A stretch of DNA of 64,000 nt from Hexactinellida sp. DTS-2022 (Eukaryota > Porifera > Hexactinellida): positions 5,694,501-5,758,500 of the forward strand of contig JAPNXP010000001.1 in the NCBI GenBank assembly GCA_028753945.1. The letters are read 5' to 3'. Under the pieces are notes generated by a model. It had not been told where the DNA came from. It saw nothing but the letters and a program-made list of their open reading frames with translations, and searched no databases. Below are positions 9,582-20,090 of the stretch, piece by piece; within the stretch, counting starts at the first letter, position 1; the number at the start of each line of letters is the position of its first letter. The translations under genes and the position numbers were made by a program.

Positions 9582-10140
9582 CGTCAGTATATTTATAGGG
9601 CAACAGTATTCCTGCTGTAAATATAATCACAAAATCTGTCGTTGTTAAGGAATGTAATAAATTAGTTTTCAATTAGAAAATAGAAGCCTACTCGATCTCA
9701 CAAGTTGAATGACTTGAATCAATATAATTATTACAAGTTGAAACAATAGAATTATAATTAACACTTTCATTTGAACTGATTTGTTAGTAAACAAAGGGAA
9801 TTTGCAACTCAATTGTGGCACAAACGAAACCCAATTAAAAATTCGTGCACTGTGAAAAGGTGTAGGATTAGATTCTCTATCGAATGCATATACGGTAAAT
9901 TGAATTTTCGCGCACTATTTATTGATCCTTTTCTAACATTGAACAGGTGTAAAAATGTGTCCAAAAATATAATAAAAAATCGTGACCCCAGGTGCACATC
10001 TGTAAACATGGGACACATGTCCTCAAAATTTCAGTTCCTAGTAAATATAACTATGTTCTGTTGAGAGGATACGGAAGGATAATTACCAACCAAGGCACTA
10101 AGATTAGAACTGGGCCACTCGCGTATAGTCGCCACAGTAA
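9582..10140 (+). repeat. Satellite unit A, final part
   Basis: Resumes the unit: 'aatataatcac', 'tgtcgttgtt', repeated 'aagttgaa.caatagaatta' blocks, then 'gtgaccccaggtgcacatctg' and 'gataccgaaggataat'-like sequence. It ends in a decayed minisatellite monomer (10085-10135) that has lost the perfect palindrome. Confidence 0.75.
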
Positions 10141-10578
10141 AATAGAGGGGGGGGGACAATTTGTGACATGCACCATGGATATTTGTCAAAAACTTCCCCC
10201 ACCGGACAAATTTTGTAGGAGGACAGTTTTTGTCAAAACAGATGTATGGAACCACGGTGGAATAAGCTTTTCACACATTTTACAAATTTTATGGCCTAAT
10301 AGTATCCCGAATGTCATTGTCAAACTGAAAGTTTTTACAATTTCAATTGAAAGTGAACATGGGATTTTTCTATTTATACATTTTACCCCAGGGCAACGAA
10401 AATTAAATCGTCGTGAAATTCCTTGAAATCTCAAGAAAAATGTCCGTAAATTACGAGAACTTTGAACATATTTAAGTCTGCTCAGCTACATCTTCGTATA
10501 TCCACTATAAAAACCTACTTTGTTGAAACTTTGAAAATTATAATTCATTTATAATTTAGCTATTGCGTTTTTGTTGTA
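10141..10578. other. Unassigned AT-rich spacer
   Basis: Starts with a G run (10147-10155). The ORFs at 9992-10426 and 10186-10434 are short, overlap on opposite strands and resemble no family. I see no repeat boundary or gene. Confidence 0.4.
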
Positions 10579-11850
10579 CGAGCCCTTCGGTCTCGGTCGC
10601 TTCGCGACCTTTGTTCGTTCGTGTTAGGCACTACGCGATGCAATTAACGGCCGCTTCGCGGCCTTTCCCTCCTCTAAAAGACAGTAATATTAATAATAAA
10701 TAAGTTAACCTGTGGATAGTATATTACACACACTACTTAACGCGCGCTTAAATTCATTCTGAGTTGTGATTCGTTAATGTAATCTGCTTGGGAAATGATG
10801 TGTTATGTATGTTATTCTCATTACTTATTACAGTAGTTATTAATTATTAGTTAATAATATATGATATTGGCTCAATAATTCTTAATTAAGGTAGCTCATT
10901 TCAGCTCCATTAAAAGGTTAGCTTGTTAGCTCAAATAAATTGAAACCCGTGGCTGATAAATTATACGCAAATATTTATTTTAGTATATTATATTGCAAAG
11001 TAATTTACTTAGCCTGGATTTAATCTCTGCATAATAATGGTTTAAAGATGAGAATAAGACCGCTTTGCGGTCTTATTCTCACCATTAAACCATTATTATG
11101 CAGAGGTTAAATCCAGGGTTGTAAAATATTTGATTTAATTGATAGTAATAATAAACATATCAATCTCATAATTAGACAGACCCTAAATCCTTGATGAATC
11201 AACTACTTTATTAATTTCATAATTTCAGTATAGGTTAGAAATTACGTAATTCCATTAATTGTCTTTTAATAGGAAGCCAGTATAGGTGTAATAAATAAAC
11301 AATGCATCAGAGAAGTTAACTACTCAAGTGCATTCTTGTTAAAACCAAACAAATCAGATCACCCACATAAGAACAATATGACACATTTGAACTAATAACT
11401 TTCGTTAATCACTCTTACTTGAATTGTTTGCAATAGAACACAATCGAAAATCGATTTTGCACTTTGCTATACCTGTGTTGGTACGATACACTATTTATGG
11501 TTGATTAGTGCAGGGACTAATTAATTAACTGTGCCACAATCAGAAGTAAAATGGGAATTCGTGAACTGCTATCAGGTGTAGAAATTTAGTGTACGTCTAA
11601 TGCTTTTAATTTTCTACAGATCGGAGCAAAATTGGGAAGCTAGTACAAAATATCTGTTTTTCGCAACTGTGACGTGATAATCCCGTTATTTTGTTTCAAA
11701 AACCAATAGATCGTTGTCGCAGTACAAAATTACCCCTGTATACTATTTTTCAGCTTTCTGGGACTTGTAGTCTTTCCAATTAATTCTGGACAAACATCCA
11801 CACACACACACACAAACACACAAACAACAATTTCGCTTTTAATATATAGA
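10579..11850 (-). mobile_element. Non-autonomous Helitron, family 2, 1.27 kb
   Basis: On the minus strand the 5' end TCTATATATTAAAAGCG lies at 11850 and is followed by a GTGTGT-rich tract. The 3' end carries stacked stems (GGCCGCGAAGCGGCC, GTCGCGAAGCGAC) and finishes GGGCTCG at 10579. The flanks are A and T in the insertion sense. The terminal CTCG departs from the usual CTRR. Four other copies share both ends (35064-47524, 49719-50636, 62325-62878, and a 5' fragment at 49561-49718). Confidence 0.7.
11013..11117. repeat. Long palindrome inside Helitron family 2
   Basis: Near-perfect 105-bp inverted repeat centred on GACCGCTTTGCGGTC, with outer arms CCTGGATTTAA and TTAAATCCAGG. It is not seen in the other family-2 copies, so it may be a separate small fold-back insertion. 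Confidence 0.8.
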
Positions 11851-11914
11851 TTATTGCATTATTTTGCATACATTGGGTCTCAATACGAGGGAAGAAATTT
11901 GATAGATATAACTA

Positions 11915-12106
11915 CAAAAATAAGCTTTTCCTAATTGTAGATATCTAAACATATTAAATAATGATTTATATCGTTCTATTTATGATAAAATATAAAAACC
12001 CGCTCCCGATTTTTTCATCTTCGACATCCCGCTTTTTTGGTAAAACTCGCGCCATTTAAAATGGCAAAACCTAGCGAAAATTGGTTTCGAGAGGTTGGCA
12101 TCCCTG
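11915..12106 (+). mobile_element. Right end of the hAT-type family of 656-8655
   Basis: Shares with 8455-8655 the sequence from 'cctaattgtagatat' through the CCCGCTTTTTT blocks to GAGGTTGGCATCCCTG. No left end is found nearby, so it is a truncated copy. It ends 41 bp before the taspase start codon and may supply the gene's 5' flank. Confidence 0.65.
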
Positions 12107-12147
12107 GTAATACTCTGAGGAGATACACATTCCAATGCAGCTCTGCT

Positions 12148-13290
12148 ATGGCTACGGACCCTGCTGTTAGCGAGGCCCCATGTGGCGCAATAGCTATCCA
12201 CACGGGGGGCGGGCTCTACTGCAAGGCTCTGTTGGCTAGCATCAAGCCCTACTGCCGTGAGGCCTGTCTCTGCGGGCTGCAGCAGCTCCTGATGGGGAAT
12301 AGCTGCGTGGAGGCTGTGACAGAGGCCGTCGCTGTGCTAGAGAACTGTCCCTACGTTAACGCGGGCGTGGGATCTAACTTGAATAGAGCTGGTCTCCCAG
12401 AGCTGGATGCGAGCCTCATGGATGGAAGCGACGCTTCGTTTGGCAGTATTTCTTGCTGCAATACGCTTGTTAACCCAATCCGTGGTGCGAGACAGCTGTT
12501 GGACTACTGCAAGAGAGGAGTAGACGAGAACGGACTGGTTCTACCTGTAATGCTGTCTACACCAGGGATAAGTCACTTCAGCAGGCAGACAGGCCTGGAA
12601 ACCTGTTCCCCGGAGCATCTCGTAACTGAGGAGTCTTACCAATCCTTCAAAGAAGAAACTGCTTTTATATCTGGACAACAAAAATCTACTCATGGAATGC
12701 GGAATCCGAGCACTAATCTAGCTGATACAGTTGGAGCTGTCTGTGTAGATTCTACTGGGAGAACTGCTGCAGGTATTGCTTACTTGCCATCATAGACATT
12801 CCATTACCACTCCTTTGCTCTAGGCTGTTCGAGCGGAGGCCTGCTCCTGAAACACCCAGGACGCATAGGCCCTGCAGCTGTTATCGGGTGTGGCTGTTAC
12901 TCGAGGTCCCATGAGGCTTGCCCCTCTGTGGCCTGTTGCACCTCTGGGACCGGAGAAATCCTGCTCAGGACCCATCTGGCCAGGAGCTACTGCGAGTCTA
13001 TTCTCAGTTCTCCTGACCCGGAGCCTTTCACCTCTCTGGACAAGTTGCTGTATAAGGACATTATTCATAGTCCGAGTCTCTCTTGTTACCCAGAGCGATA
13101 CGCGGCTCTGCTGGGGCTGTTTGTCCCGGAGACAGGCCAGACAGAGGTTATTTGGGGACACAACACGCCGCACTTCGCCCTATCATATCAGACCACGAGT
13201 ATGAAGACATGTACTTTTGTTTGTTCTAAGTTGAACAGTGCTTTGTCAGATGGTTACGCCATCAGCTCAACTAGACTTAAGTTTGTTTGA
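12148..13290 (+). CDS. TASP1: Taspase-1 (threonine aspartase 1)
   Basis: Threonine endopeptidase of the Ntn-hydrolase (asparaginase type 2) family. In animals it cleaves MLL and TFIIA precursors in the nucleus. Two exons, 12148-12772 and 12824-13290, give 363 residues. Visible features are the N-terminal 'GAIAIHTGGG' strand, 'NAGVGSNLN' and 'DASLMDG' (substrate and sodium-loop regions), and 'NLADTVGAVCVD', where the Thr is the expected self-processing nucleophile. Exon 2 starts within 'SSGGLLLKHPGRIG' and 'GCGCYSR'. The C-terminal half is a little shorter than the human enzyme. Codons are much GC-richer than the surroundings, as expected for a conserved host gene. The ATG at 12148 lies 11 codons before the conserved core; an upstream in-frame ATG at 12037 would run through a transposon end and is not preferred. 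Confidence 0.9.
12773..12823 (+). other. Intron of 51 bp in the taspase gene
   Basis: Donor GCTGCAG|GTATTG, acceptor GCTCTAG|GCTGTTC. Splicing places the conserved 'SSGGL..KHPGR' block in frame and removes the stop at 12793-12795. Such short introns are common in compact invertebrate genes. Confidence 0.85.
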
Positions 13291-13433
13291 ATTATGTTTA
13301 TGAACTGAAATACGTTTAAAATTAATTGTCCCTCATAATACATACAATTCTACACTCAGTAGTTGATAGTATATTTATAGCGCTTCTAGAGGTGTTATAA
13401 ATCAATTTATTTGCGTTTAAGTCATAATCCTTT
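13291..13433. other. Spacer after the taspase gene
   Basis: 143 bp of AT-rich sequence between the taspase stop and the MULE relic. No canonical AATAAA is visible. Confidence 0.4.
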
Positions 13434-13781
13434 TATTAAACAATATGTACACAAGATCAAATCAAAATATTGAATTGTTTAAAGATACAATAATTGTTCT
13501 TCACTTAGATGCCACAGGATCAATTGTAGGAATATAAAACCCTTACTAAAGAAAGTTTTCTATTACGCTCTTACTGTAAGACATCCTACTTACTCCACTT
13601 GTCCAGTTCCACTTGCAGAAATTATTAGTTCAGGACACCAGTGCTGAAATACGATTTTTTGCACAAATGGTCCCTTGATGCAAATAAAATACTGGGCCAT
13701 CTAAACATTTCAGAAGTTAAAATAGATTTCAGCTGGGTTTTGATTCACAGTTCTTGTAGTATTTTTCTCAAGTGTGTGATA

Positions 13782-14745
13782 CATGGCCTCAGGCTTTCAT
13801 CCAGACAAAAATTTCTGCGCGCCTAGATTTAGTTTGAGCTCGTTCATTTTTCATTTTGTATGCCTAGTTTGCACATTTTGTATTAAGTCTATGGGAGCAT
13901 CTCTCGATATTGTACGCCTAGATTAAAATCCATCCAAATTGCGCTCCTTTAGGAGCGCCCAATACGCCTGGATAACACCCTGCATGGCCTACTTAATATA
14001 TGGCCGTGTATGTCGCCGAGAAGGCAGTTAATAAATTTCATTCTAGGATAAACTATACCCCTTATTGTTATTATTTTGGTTGTATATGGGGTAATCAATC
14101 ATCGCGAGTCCAATGGAACCACTTTTGAGAATCTCAGATTTGTGGTTAAGCTGTTTAGGCGCCATTTAATGATGTCACAACAAATATACAAAATATACAA
14201 TTCGAGTCTAAAGAACTACGGAAAATGAAGATAATTTGCTAATATACACTACTTAGTTTACATTTTCCGAATATATAATGTGTATGAATATGTATAAACC
14301 AGCAATTATATACGTTTTATGGACGAAAATAGTAAGTTGTAACTCGGATACTACTTGTAATTTAGCATTTGGTTGCTTTATAATTTTTGAAAAAATTTAG
14401 ATTGTCGCCATTTTGTGATTTAGTAGCCTTTGGGGTATGAAATATATCCCTATTTAGTAATACTATTATAAAATTATTAGGAAGAAAATGAAATTTATGA
14501 TATTTGAATTTTTTTTTCATTTTACCATAAATTGTTACCGTCACCATGAAATGGCGCCTAAACAGCTTAATCACAAATCTCAGATTCTCAAAAGTGGTTC
14601 CATTGGACTCGTAATGGTTGATTACCCCATATACAACCCAAATAATATCAATAGGAGGCATAGTTTATCCTATAATGAAATTTAGAAACTGGCCTTCTAT
14701 TTTTTGGTCTTCTCGGATACACGGCCGTATATTAAGTAGGCCATG
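13782..14745. mobile_element. P-superfamily non-autonomous element, copy 1
   Basis: The termini CATGGCCTACTTAATATA and its mirror ending GTAGGCCATG bound a fold-back of about 770 bp (after removing the nested MITE) with long arms. The 8-bp flank GTGTGATA is duplicated (13774-13781 and 14746-14753). A CAT start and an 8-bp duplication are as in P elements. Copy 2 is at 60873-62209. No ORF is supported. Confidence 0.75.
13790..13982. mobile_element. hAT-type MITE copy 1 (193 bp)
   Basis: Starts CAGGCTTTCATCCAG and ends CGCCTGGATAACACCCTG. The 8-bp flank CATGGCCT is duplicated (13782-13789 and 13983-13990). It landed 8 bp inside the end of the P-type element, so it is younger than that element. 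Copies 2 and 3 are at 36551 and 41296. Confidence 0.8.
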
Positions 14746-14970
14746 GTGTGATATACCGTAGATACTTATCTCCAGAAGTGTTGGAATATGGTAGATGTAA
14801 ATTCTGCAGTTAATGAAACGGACTTTAAAGCAATTCTTCTCATATGTTCAGCTCATTTAATACACAGCATAGGATTTCATATAAATAAAAAATTTAAACT
14901 AAAAAAAAAGTGCGAAATCTGTATTTATATTGTATCGGATTTATAGTACTCGCTGTTGAAATTACAAGTA

Positions 14971-15164
14971 CAGTCAGGTTCTTTTATTATGAACATTCAA
15001 GGGACCAAAAATTGTGTTCATAATAGAGAGACTTCATAATAAGTGAACTCAACTTAATACAAACCCTATGTAAATTGTTAAATTGGGACCATAGGATTTG
15101 TTCATAATAATAAATCTTCATATTGAGCAGACGAAATCTTGTCCATAATAAGCAGACCTAACTG
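14971..15164. mobile_element. pogo/Tigger-type MITE (194 bp)
   Basis: TIRs CAGTCAGGTTC...GACCTAACTG with TA on both sides (14969-14970 and 15165-15166). The uninterrupted sequence is at 41161-41175 in the other MULE copy, which proves the insertion. Confidence 0.75.
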
Positions 15165-15215
15165 TATCAAAATTTAATCCATGTTTATGCTTTGTATTTA
15201 TGAGTAGTTCTTTTT

Positions 15216-15779
15216 GTCTGTATCCCGTTTTAATAGTATAGATGTACAGGGCCGGCGTCACCCGGGGTGTCCTGGGTGTCCGGACACCCACTGCCTCAAG
15301 GAAATGAAGCGGTGCTTGTACACTGACACCCACTAGACTATACAGTGGACACCCACTACTGCCACACCTCAAAATACGTGGCGCCAGCAATGATGTATGT
15401 TTCTAGCAAATGAGTATGCGTCTTTACTATTGTACTTTCGTGACAAATATATTGGGATATGTTTATATGATTGTGGTGCCAATAATAAAGAAGTAAGTGA
15501 CGAATATTAATAATATAATGTAAGTAAGGGTTATATCCATCTATATAATAATCTAGTGACGAATATCACCAAATTCCGTAGTTTGCACAAGTATACGCAA
15601 CCATAAATAGGGGAACCTGATTAGCTATACATGCACTGAATTATACAATAACAATAGTGAAATTTTACTGTGCCGACTATACTATAGTATAGTGACCCAG
15701 TATTGAAATGACTGCCTTGGTTATTAATGGTCCGTAGATCTTGCACAGGTTATTAGATCTTCCGTAGATATTCCACAGG
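15216..15779. other. Mixed spacer: Helitron stub, GC-rich block, minisatellite monomer
   Basis: 15225-15242 matches the 5' end of Helitron family 1 (minus strand). 15250-15300 is a GC-rich block with repeated 'ggtgtcc..gacaccca' inverted pairs. 15655-15715 holds one inverted monomer of the palindromic minisatellite. 15730-15795 has three short repeats of 'ttattagGTCCGTAGATCTT' type. No gene is seen. Confidence 0.5.
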
Positions 15780-16020
15780 TTATTATTGGTCCGTAGATCT
15801 TCCAAAATTCTCAGGATATGTGTCTCATGGGTTACAGATGTGCACCTGGGGTCACGATTTTGATTATATTTTTAGGACAAATTTTTACACCTGTTTAATG
15901 TTACAACAAGATCAATAAATAGTCCCCGAATATTCAATTTATATGCATTCGGTAGAGAATTAAATTCTACACCTTTTCACAGTGCACAAATTTTCAAATT
16001 GGGCTTACCGTTACGGTAAG

Positions 16021-16575
16021 CCCAATTGAGCTCAGTACCATTTACGGAATACGAGTTAATTATCTCATAAACTCAAAATGTATCAAAGTAAGGCATACAA
16101 AATGTACTATCGATGAATATGAAGTCACATATTGCGGATAGATGAGGCGTAGTCAGGTTTACATAACAATTATAGTTTTGGTGTTATGGCTCATTTTAGG
16201 AAATATGCATTTGCCTGACAACCGAGGAATGTGTCAACATTCCTATTATAATTTTGATATAATTTATTTAACTAGGTCTGGGTATCATCATGTACCAATG
16301 TTGAACATATATAACGCGTTTAACTGTGTTAAAACAGGGCTTTAAAAACATGATAATTCGAACAAAAATTGACAATTACGTCATTAAATGATGACATATT
16401 TCAATTCTGAAAGGTTCTATATATCATATTCGGATGTTCCCATATAGTTACAAAACATATTCAGGTCTACCATTACTAATAATTGAGATAAAGAAGTACC
16501 CTCTATTTTACAATGGCCTTCGACAGTATCCATAGTCCACATTTTGATAACAGTGGATAGGCCTTATTATAACGT
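16021..16575 (-). mobile_element. P-type non-autonomous element, one end preserved
   Basis: Ends '..GGCCTTATTATAACGTAGGTCAC' like the P MITE at 9335-9581. The body from about 16170 aligns in reverse with 63663-64000. The other terminus could not be placed. The ORF at 16142-16345 lies in this repeat and is not taken as a gene. Confidence 0.55.
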
Positions 16576-16953
16576 AGGTCACAGTTAATTTTATTTACTG
16601 ATTACGTCATCATACGACAATGAGTAAGCATATTGGCAATATGTTGTGACCAACGTATCCGCATCATTAATGTCCATCTTCTATTAAATTTTCAGAATTT
16701 TATCTCTTAGAGGGCGCGATTATTTGCGATTAAGTGAATTTTCAGGGTTCTCGAAATGTGACAATGACGTCATAACTTGTCGAGGTGTGAGAATTTTTTA
16801 AGGAAACCTCAACTTGTTGGCGGGTGCCAAAGGTTCCCCCTATATGCCAAAAATCAGATTTGGAAACCGTCCAGTTTCTTCAATCAACTCGGAACATACA
16901 AACAAATATATATATATACAGCCTAATACATGTTTTTGTTTTAATAGTATAGA
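16576..16953 (-). mobile_element. Helitron family 1, 3'-truncated copy
   Basis: The 5' end is TCTATACTATTAAAAC at 16953 (minus strand). The homology to 8838-9320 includes 'ttatctcttagagggcgcga' and 'aacctcaacttgttggcggg', but the CTAG end with its hairpins is missing. Confidence 0.75.
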
Positions 16954-17704
16954 TTTATCCTAATTTTTTGTAAATAACATTGATTTCAGAGATGATAGAA
17001 GGTAGAAACGGACTTCCTATTTATCAATTGATCCTTATGCCACGTAACACCTCTACAAGTGGGTCTCATCGTCAAAAATGATAAGTTTTTACAATTTTGT
17101 GAGTTATAGATTTCGAATGGGTTTGTTGGTGTTCGGTGAACACCCAACACGCACATAAAAATGATAACTCATCACCTATTAATTCTACTTAAACTTGAAT
17201 AACTCTAAAATGAAGTGAGAGCTAAAACGAATCCTTCAACTCGATAAGGGTGGTTACCTTCTGAAACACCTTTCTGAAATTGTTTAACACCTTCATGGTG
17301 AAGATGAAAATTGCAGCTGTGCTGACAGCACTTCCTTTGGAGGCACTATCCATCAACCAGCCGGTAGCCACCAAAAGATAGTGACTACAAAGTGAAATGC
17401 GTCGACACAGCTGCCATTTTTGATTTTTTAAGTTTTCTCCTTAGATGGTGCATTGCCCAGAACGTTATATATTGAGGGCTGAAACTTGGCATGTAGGTGC
17501 GAAGTGACCGTCTAATTTCCACCTGGGGTTACGATTTTGGATCAAAGAGTTTTAAAATCCTATTTAATAAGCTTAATTAGGTGTTAAAATTATTTGACAA
17601 AAATCGTAACCCCAGGTGCAAATTAGACGGTAACACCGATTCTTCATGCCAAATTTCAGCCTAACAACTATAAAGCTCTGGCCAGGGCACCGTCTACGGA
17701 GAAA

Positions 17705-17830
17705 AAATAAATCCAAAATTGCAGCCTGTGCCGACGCATGTTCCTTTGGTGGCACTATATTTTTGTGTTGTTTATTGATAGTGCCTCCAAAGGAACAGGC
17801 TGTCGGCGCAGGCTGCAATTTTGGATTTTT
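17705..17830. repeat. Representative array hairpin
   Basis: Arms 'ccaaaattgcagcctgtgcc' and 'gcaggctgcaattttgg' enclose a second pair, 'catgttcctttggtggcact' and 'agtgcctccaaaggaacag'. The loop is 'atatttttgtgttgtttattg'-like. Flanks are A-rich on the left and a T run on the right. Confidence 0.85.
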
Positions 17831-18582
17831 TTTCGCCAAGTCATCAACGCCCAAGGTGTGAAGAAGCATTTGTTATTTGGTCCGAGTCACAAGGAACGGT
17901 AGATAAATTTGAAGTTTGTTTCTATCATAAACCATCTACAGTTTAATGCCATTCATTCATTATGTATTGATGATAAATTATATTATTAGTTATTTATTTT
18001 AGCAATGTTATCCACGGTGATTTGAGTTTAGTAAACAAATTCCTTATACTATTATTATATTTTATTAAATCCATTGTATAGTAATACTAGAATTAAATAG
18101 AAGCCAGCTGGAATTTATAAGTTGAATCAATTTAATTATCGCAAGTTGAAACAATAGTGAAAGATTTAACAAGTTAAATCAATATAATTATTACAAGTTG
18201 AAACAATGGAATTAGATTTCACAGTTTTATTGAAATTGAAGTGTTGAGTAAACAAAGAAATTTCAACCCCCATTTATGGCAGAAATAAAACTCTTTATTG
18301 AAAGTTTTCTTCTCCCATCAGAAGCAAAATTTTATGGTGAATCCAAAAATATGAAATAAAATTTTGGGGTTTAGTAAAAGATTTCCTTAGTCATGGACCA
18401 GACAAATTTTGAAAGGTGTTAAAGATGTGTCCAAAATTTGTTAATCAAAAATCGCAACCCCAGGTGCAAATTAGACGGTCCCATCGCACCTACATGCCAA
18501 GTTTAAGCCCATCAAATATAAAGCTCTGGCCAGGGCACCGTCTACGGTGAAAAAATAAAAATAATAAAAATAATAATAAAGG

Positions 18583-18750
18583 CAGTGATTCTAATACTGG
18601 GCCACTATACTATAGTATAGTCGGCACAGTAAAATAATAAAGGCAGTGATTCCAATACTGGGCCACTATACTATAGTATAGTCGGCACAGTAATAAAGGC
18701 AGTGATTCCAATACTGGGCCACTATACTATAGTATAGTCGGCACAGTAAT
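18583..18750 (+). repeat. Palindromic minisatellite block, about 3 monomers
   Basis: Monomers of about 50-57 bp contain 'aggcagtgattccaatactg', the perfect 18-bp palindrome ACTATACTATAGTATAGT, and 'cggcacagtaataa'. Other blocks lie at 19998-20090, 25915-25950, 27155-27380 (4 monomers), 29935-30125, 31360-31455, 34795-35060 (5 monomers) and 47530-47592. Confidence 0.85.
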
Positions 18751-18760
18751 AATAATAATA

Positions 18761-20090
18761 AAAATCCAAAATTGCAGCCTGTGCCGACGCATGTTCCTTT
18801 GGTGGCACTATATTTTGGTGTGGTTTATTGATAGTACCTCCTATGGAACATGCTGTCGGCACAGGCTGCAATTTTGGATTTTTTTTCCGCCATGTCATCA
18901 TCACTACGAAGGTGTTAAATTATTTCAGAAAGGTGTTTTAAAAGGCAACGACCCTTAGTGGGTTGTAAATTTCTTTTATGCTCACTTCATTTCAAAGATA
19001 TTCAAGTTTCAGTAGAATATAATAGCTGATGACTCAGCATTTTTTATGTGAGCTCTGGGTCATCACCCAAAACGAACCGACCCATTTGAATTATATAATT
19101 CACAAAATTGTGAAAACACATTTTTTTAATGATGTCATCATCACCTCAAGGTGTCAAGACCCACTTGTGGAGGTGTTACGTGGCATAAGGATCAATTGAT
19201 AAATTGGAAGTTTGTTTCTATCTTATTTGATTTCTGAGATTTATGATATTTAATTAATTAGTATAAATATTAATTAATATTATTTATAATTTAACACCAA
19301 TTTCAATGTCAACTTACAATTATTAAATTAAATTATTTTGTCATGAATAATAAATTAATTATTTTGTTATCAAATTTCAATTAAGCACTCTCGATAACCC
19401 CTAATAAACAAATTATAAGCATCTATATAAGTAATATACTGACTGAATTAATTATAATTAATTACGTCAGTATATTAACAGTCCAATAATATTCTCGCAG
19501 AAGTAAATATAATCACATAATCTGTCGTTGTTGTGAAATATATAATCTTTTTTTTCAATTGGAAAATAGAAGCCTACTCGATCTCACAAGTTGAATCAAT
19601 ATAATAATAACGAGTTGAAACAATAGAATTAGATTTAACACTTTCAATTGAACTGAAGTGTTAGTAAACAAAGAAATTTCAACCCCAATTTATGGCATGA
19701 ATCAAACCTATTAGTAAAAACATTCATCTCCCATCAGATGGAGAATTTTATAGTGAATCCAATGGTGAAAAGAAAATTGGGGGTTTAGTATAACATTCTT
19801 TGAGTTATGGACCAGACAAAATTTGAAAGGTGTCAAAAAAAAGTCCAAAATTTGTTAATAAAAAATCGTGACCCCAGGTGCACATCTGTAACCCATGAGA
19901 CACCTGTCCTGCAAATTTGGGTTGTTAGTTAATTAAACTCTGTTCTGTGGATGAGCTACGGAAGAATAATAATAACTAACCAAAGCACTAAGATTAGAAC
20001 TGGGCCACTATACTATAGTATAGTCGGCACAGTAATAAAGGCAGTGATTTCAATACTGGGCCACTATACTATAGTATAGTTGGCACAGTA
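18761..20090 (+). repeat. Array unit duplicated almost exactly at 30127-31455
   Basis: About 1.33 kb beginning at the hairpin and running through body A to two minisatellite monomers is nearly identical to 30127-31455; I saw only scattered single-base differences and a one-base indel. The pair is about 11 kb apart, so it is a very recent duplication or conversion. Confidence 0.8.

Larger units (their letters stand above)
13434..15215 (+). pseudogene. Decayed MULE transposase copy, interrupted three times
   Basis: Segments 13434-13781, 14746-14970 and 15165-15215 align with the MULE transposase at 40640-41230. They share the 'LHLDATGSIV' region, 'FYYALTVRHPTY', 'DFSWVLIHSSCSIFLK' and 'ICSAHLIHSIGFHINKKF'. 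It lacks the N-terminus and the OTU domain. A P-type element (13782-14745) with an internal hAT MITE and a pogo MITE (14971-15164) cut it. At one point (about 13590-13615) it keeps bases deleted from the longer copy, so the two derive from a common, more intact ancestor. Confidence 0.75.
15780..17560 (-). repeat. Inverted satellite unit A with nested insertions
   Basis: 15780-16020 and 16954-17440 are reverse complements of unit A, including its hairpin (about 17315-17430). Between them lie a P-type element fragment and a Helitron fragment. Around 17500-17615 the sequence turns back on itself ('cacctggggttacgattttg' against 'aaaatcgtaaccccaggtg'), marking a head-to-head switch into the plus-strand array. 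Confidence 0.7.

Noticed and set aside
9992..10434. Overlapping ORFs on both strands
   Set aside because: Short, low-confidence composition, no family; they overlap each other and the decayed minisatellite.
12037..12147. Upstream extension of the taspase reading frame
   Set aside because: It translates the hAT terminus and is not conserved in the enzyme family; the ATG at 12148 is adequate.
12820..13204. ORFs at 12820-13173 (minus) and 12890-13204 (plus)
   Set aside because: Shadows of taspase exon 2, which is read in the frame continued from exon 1.
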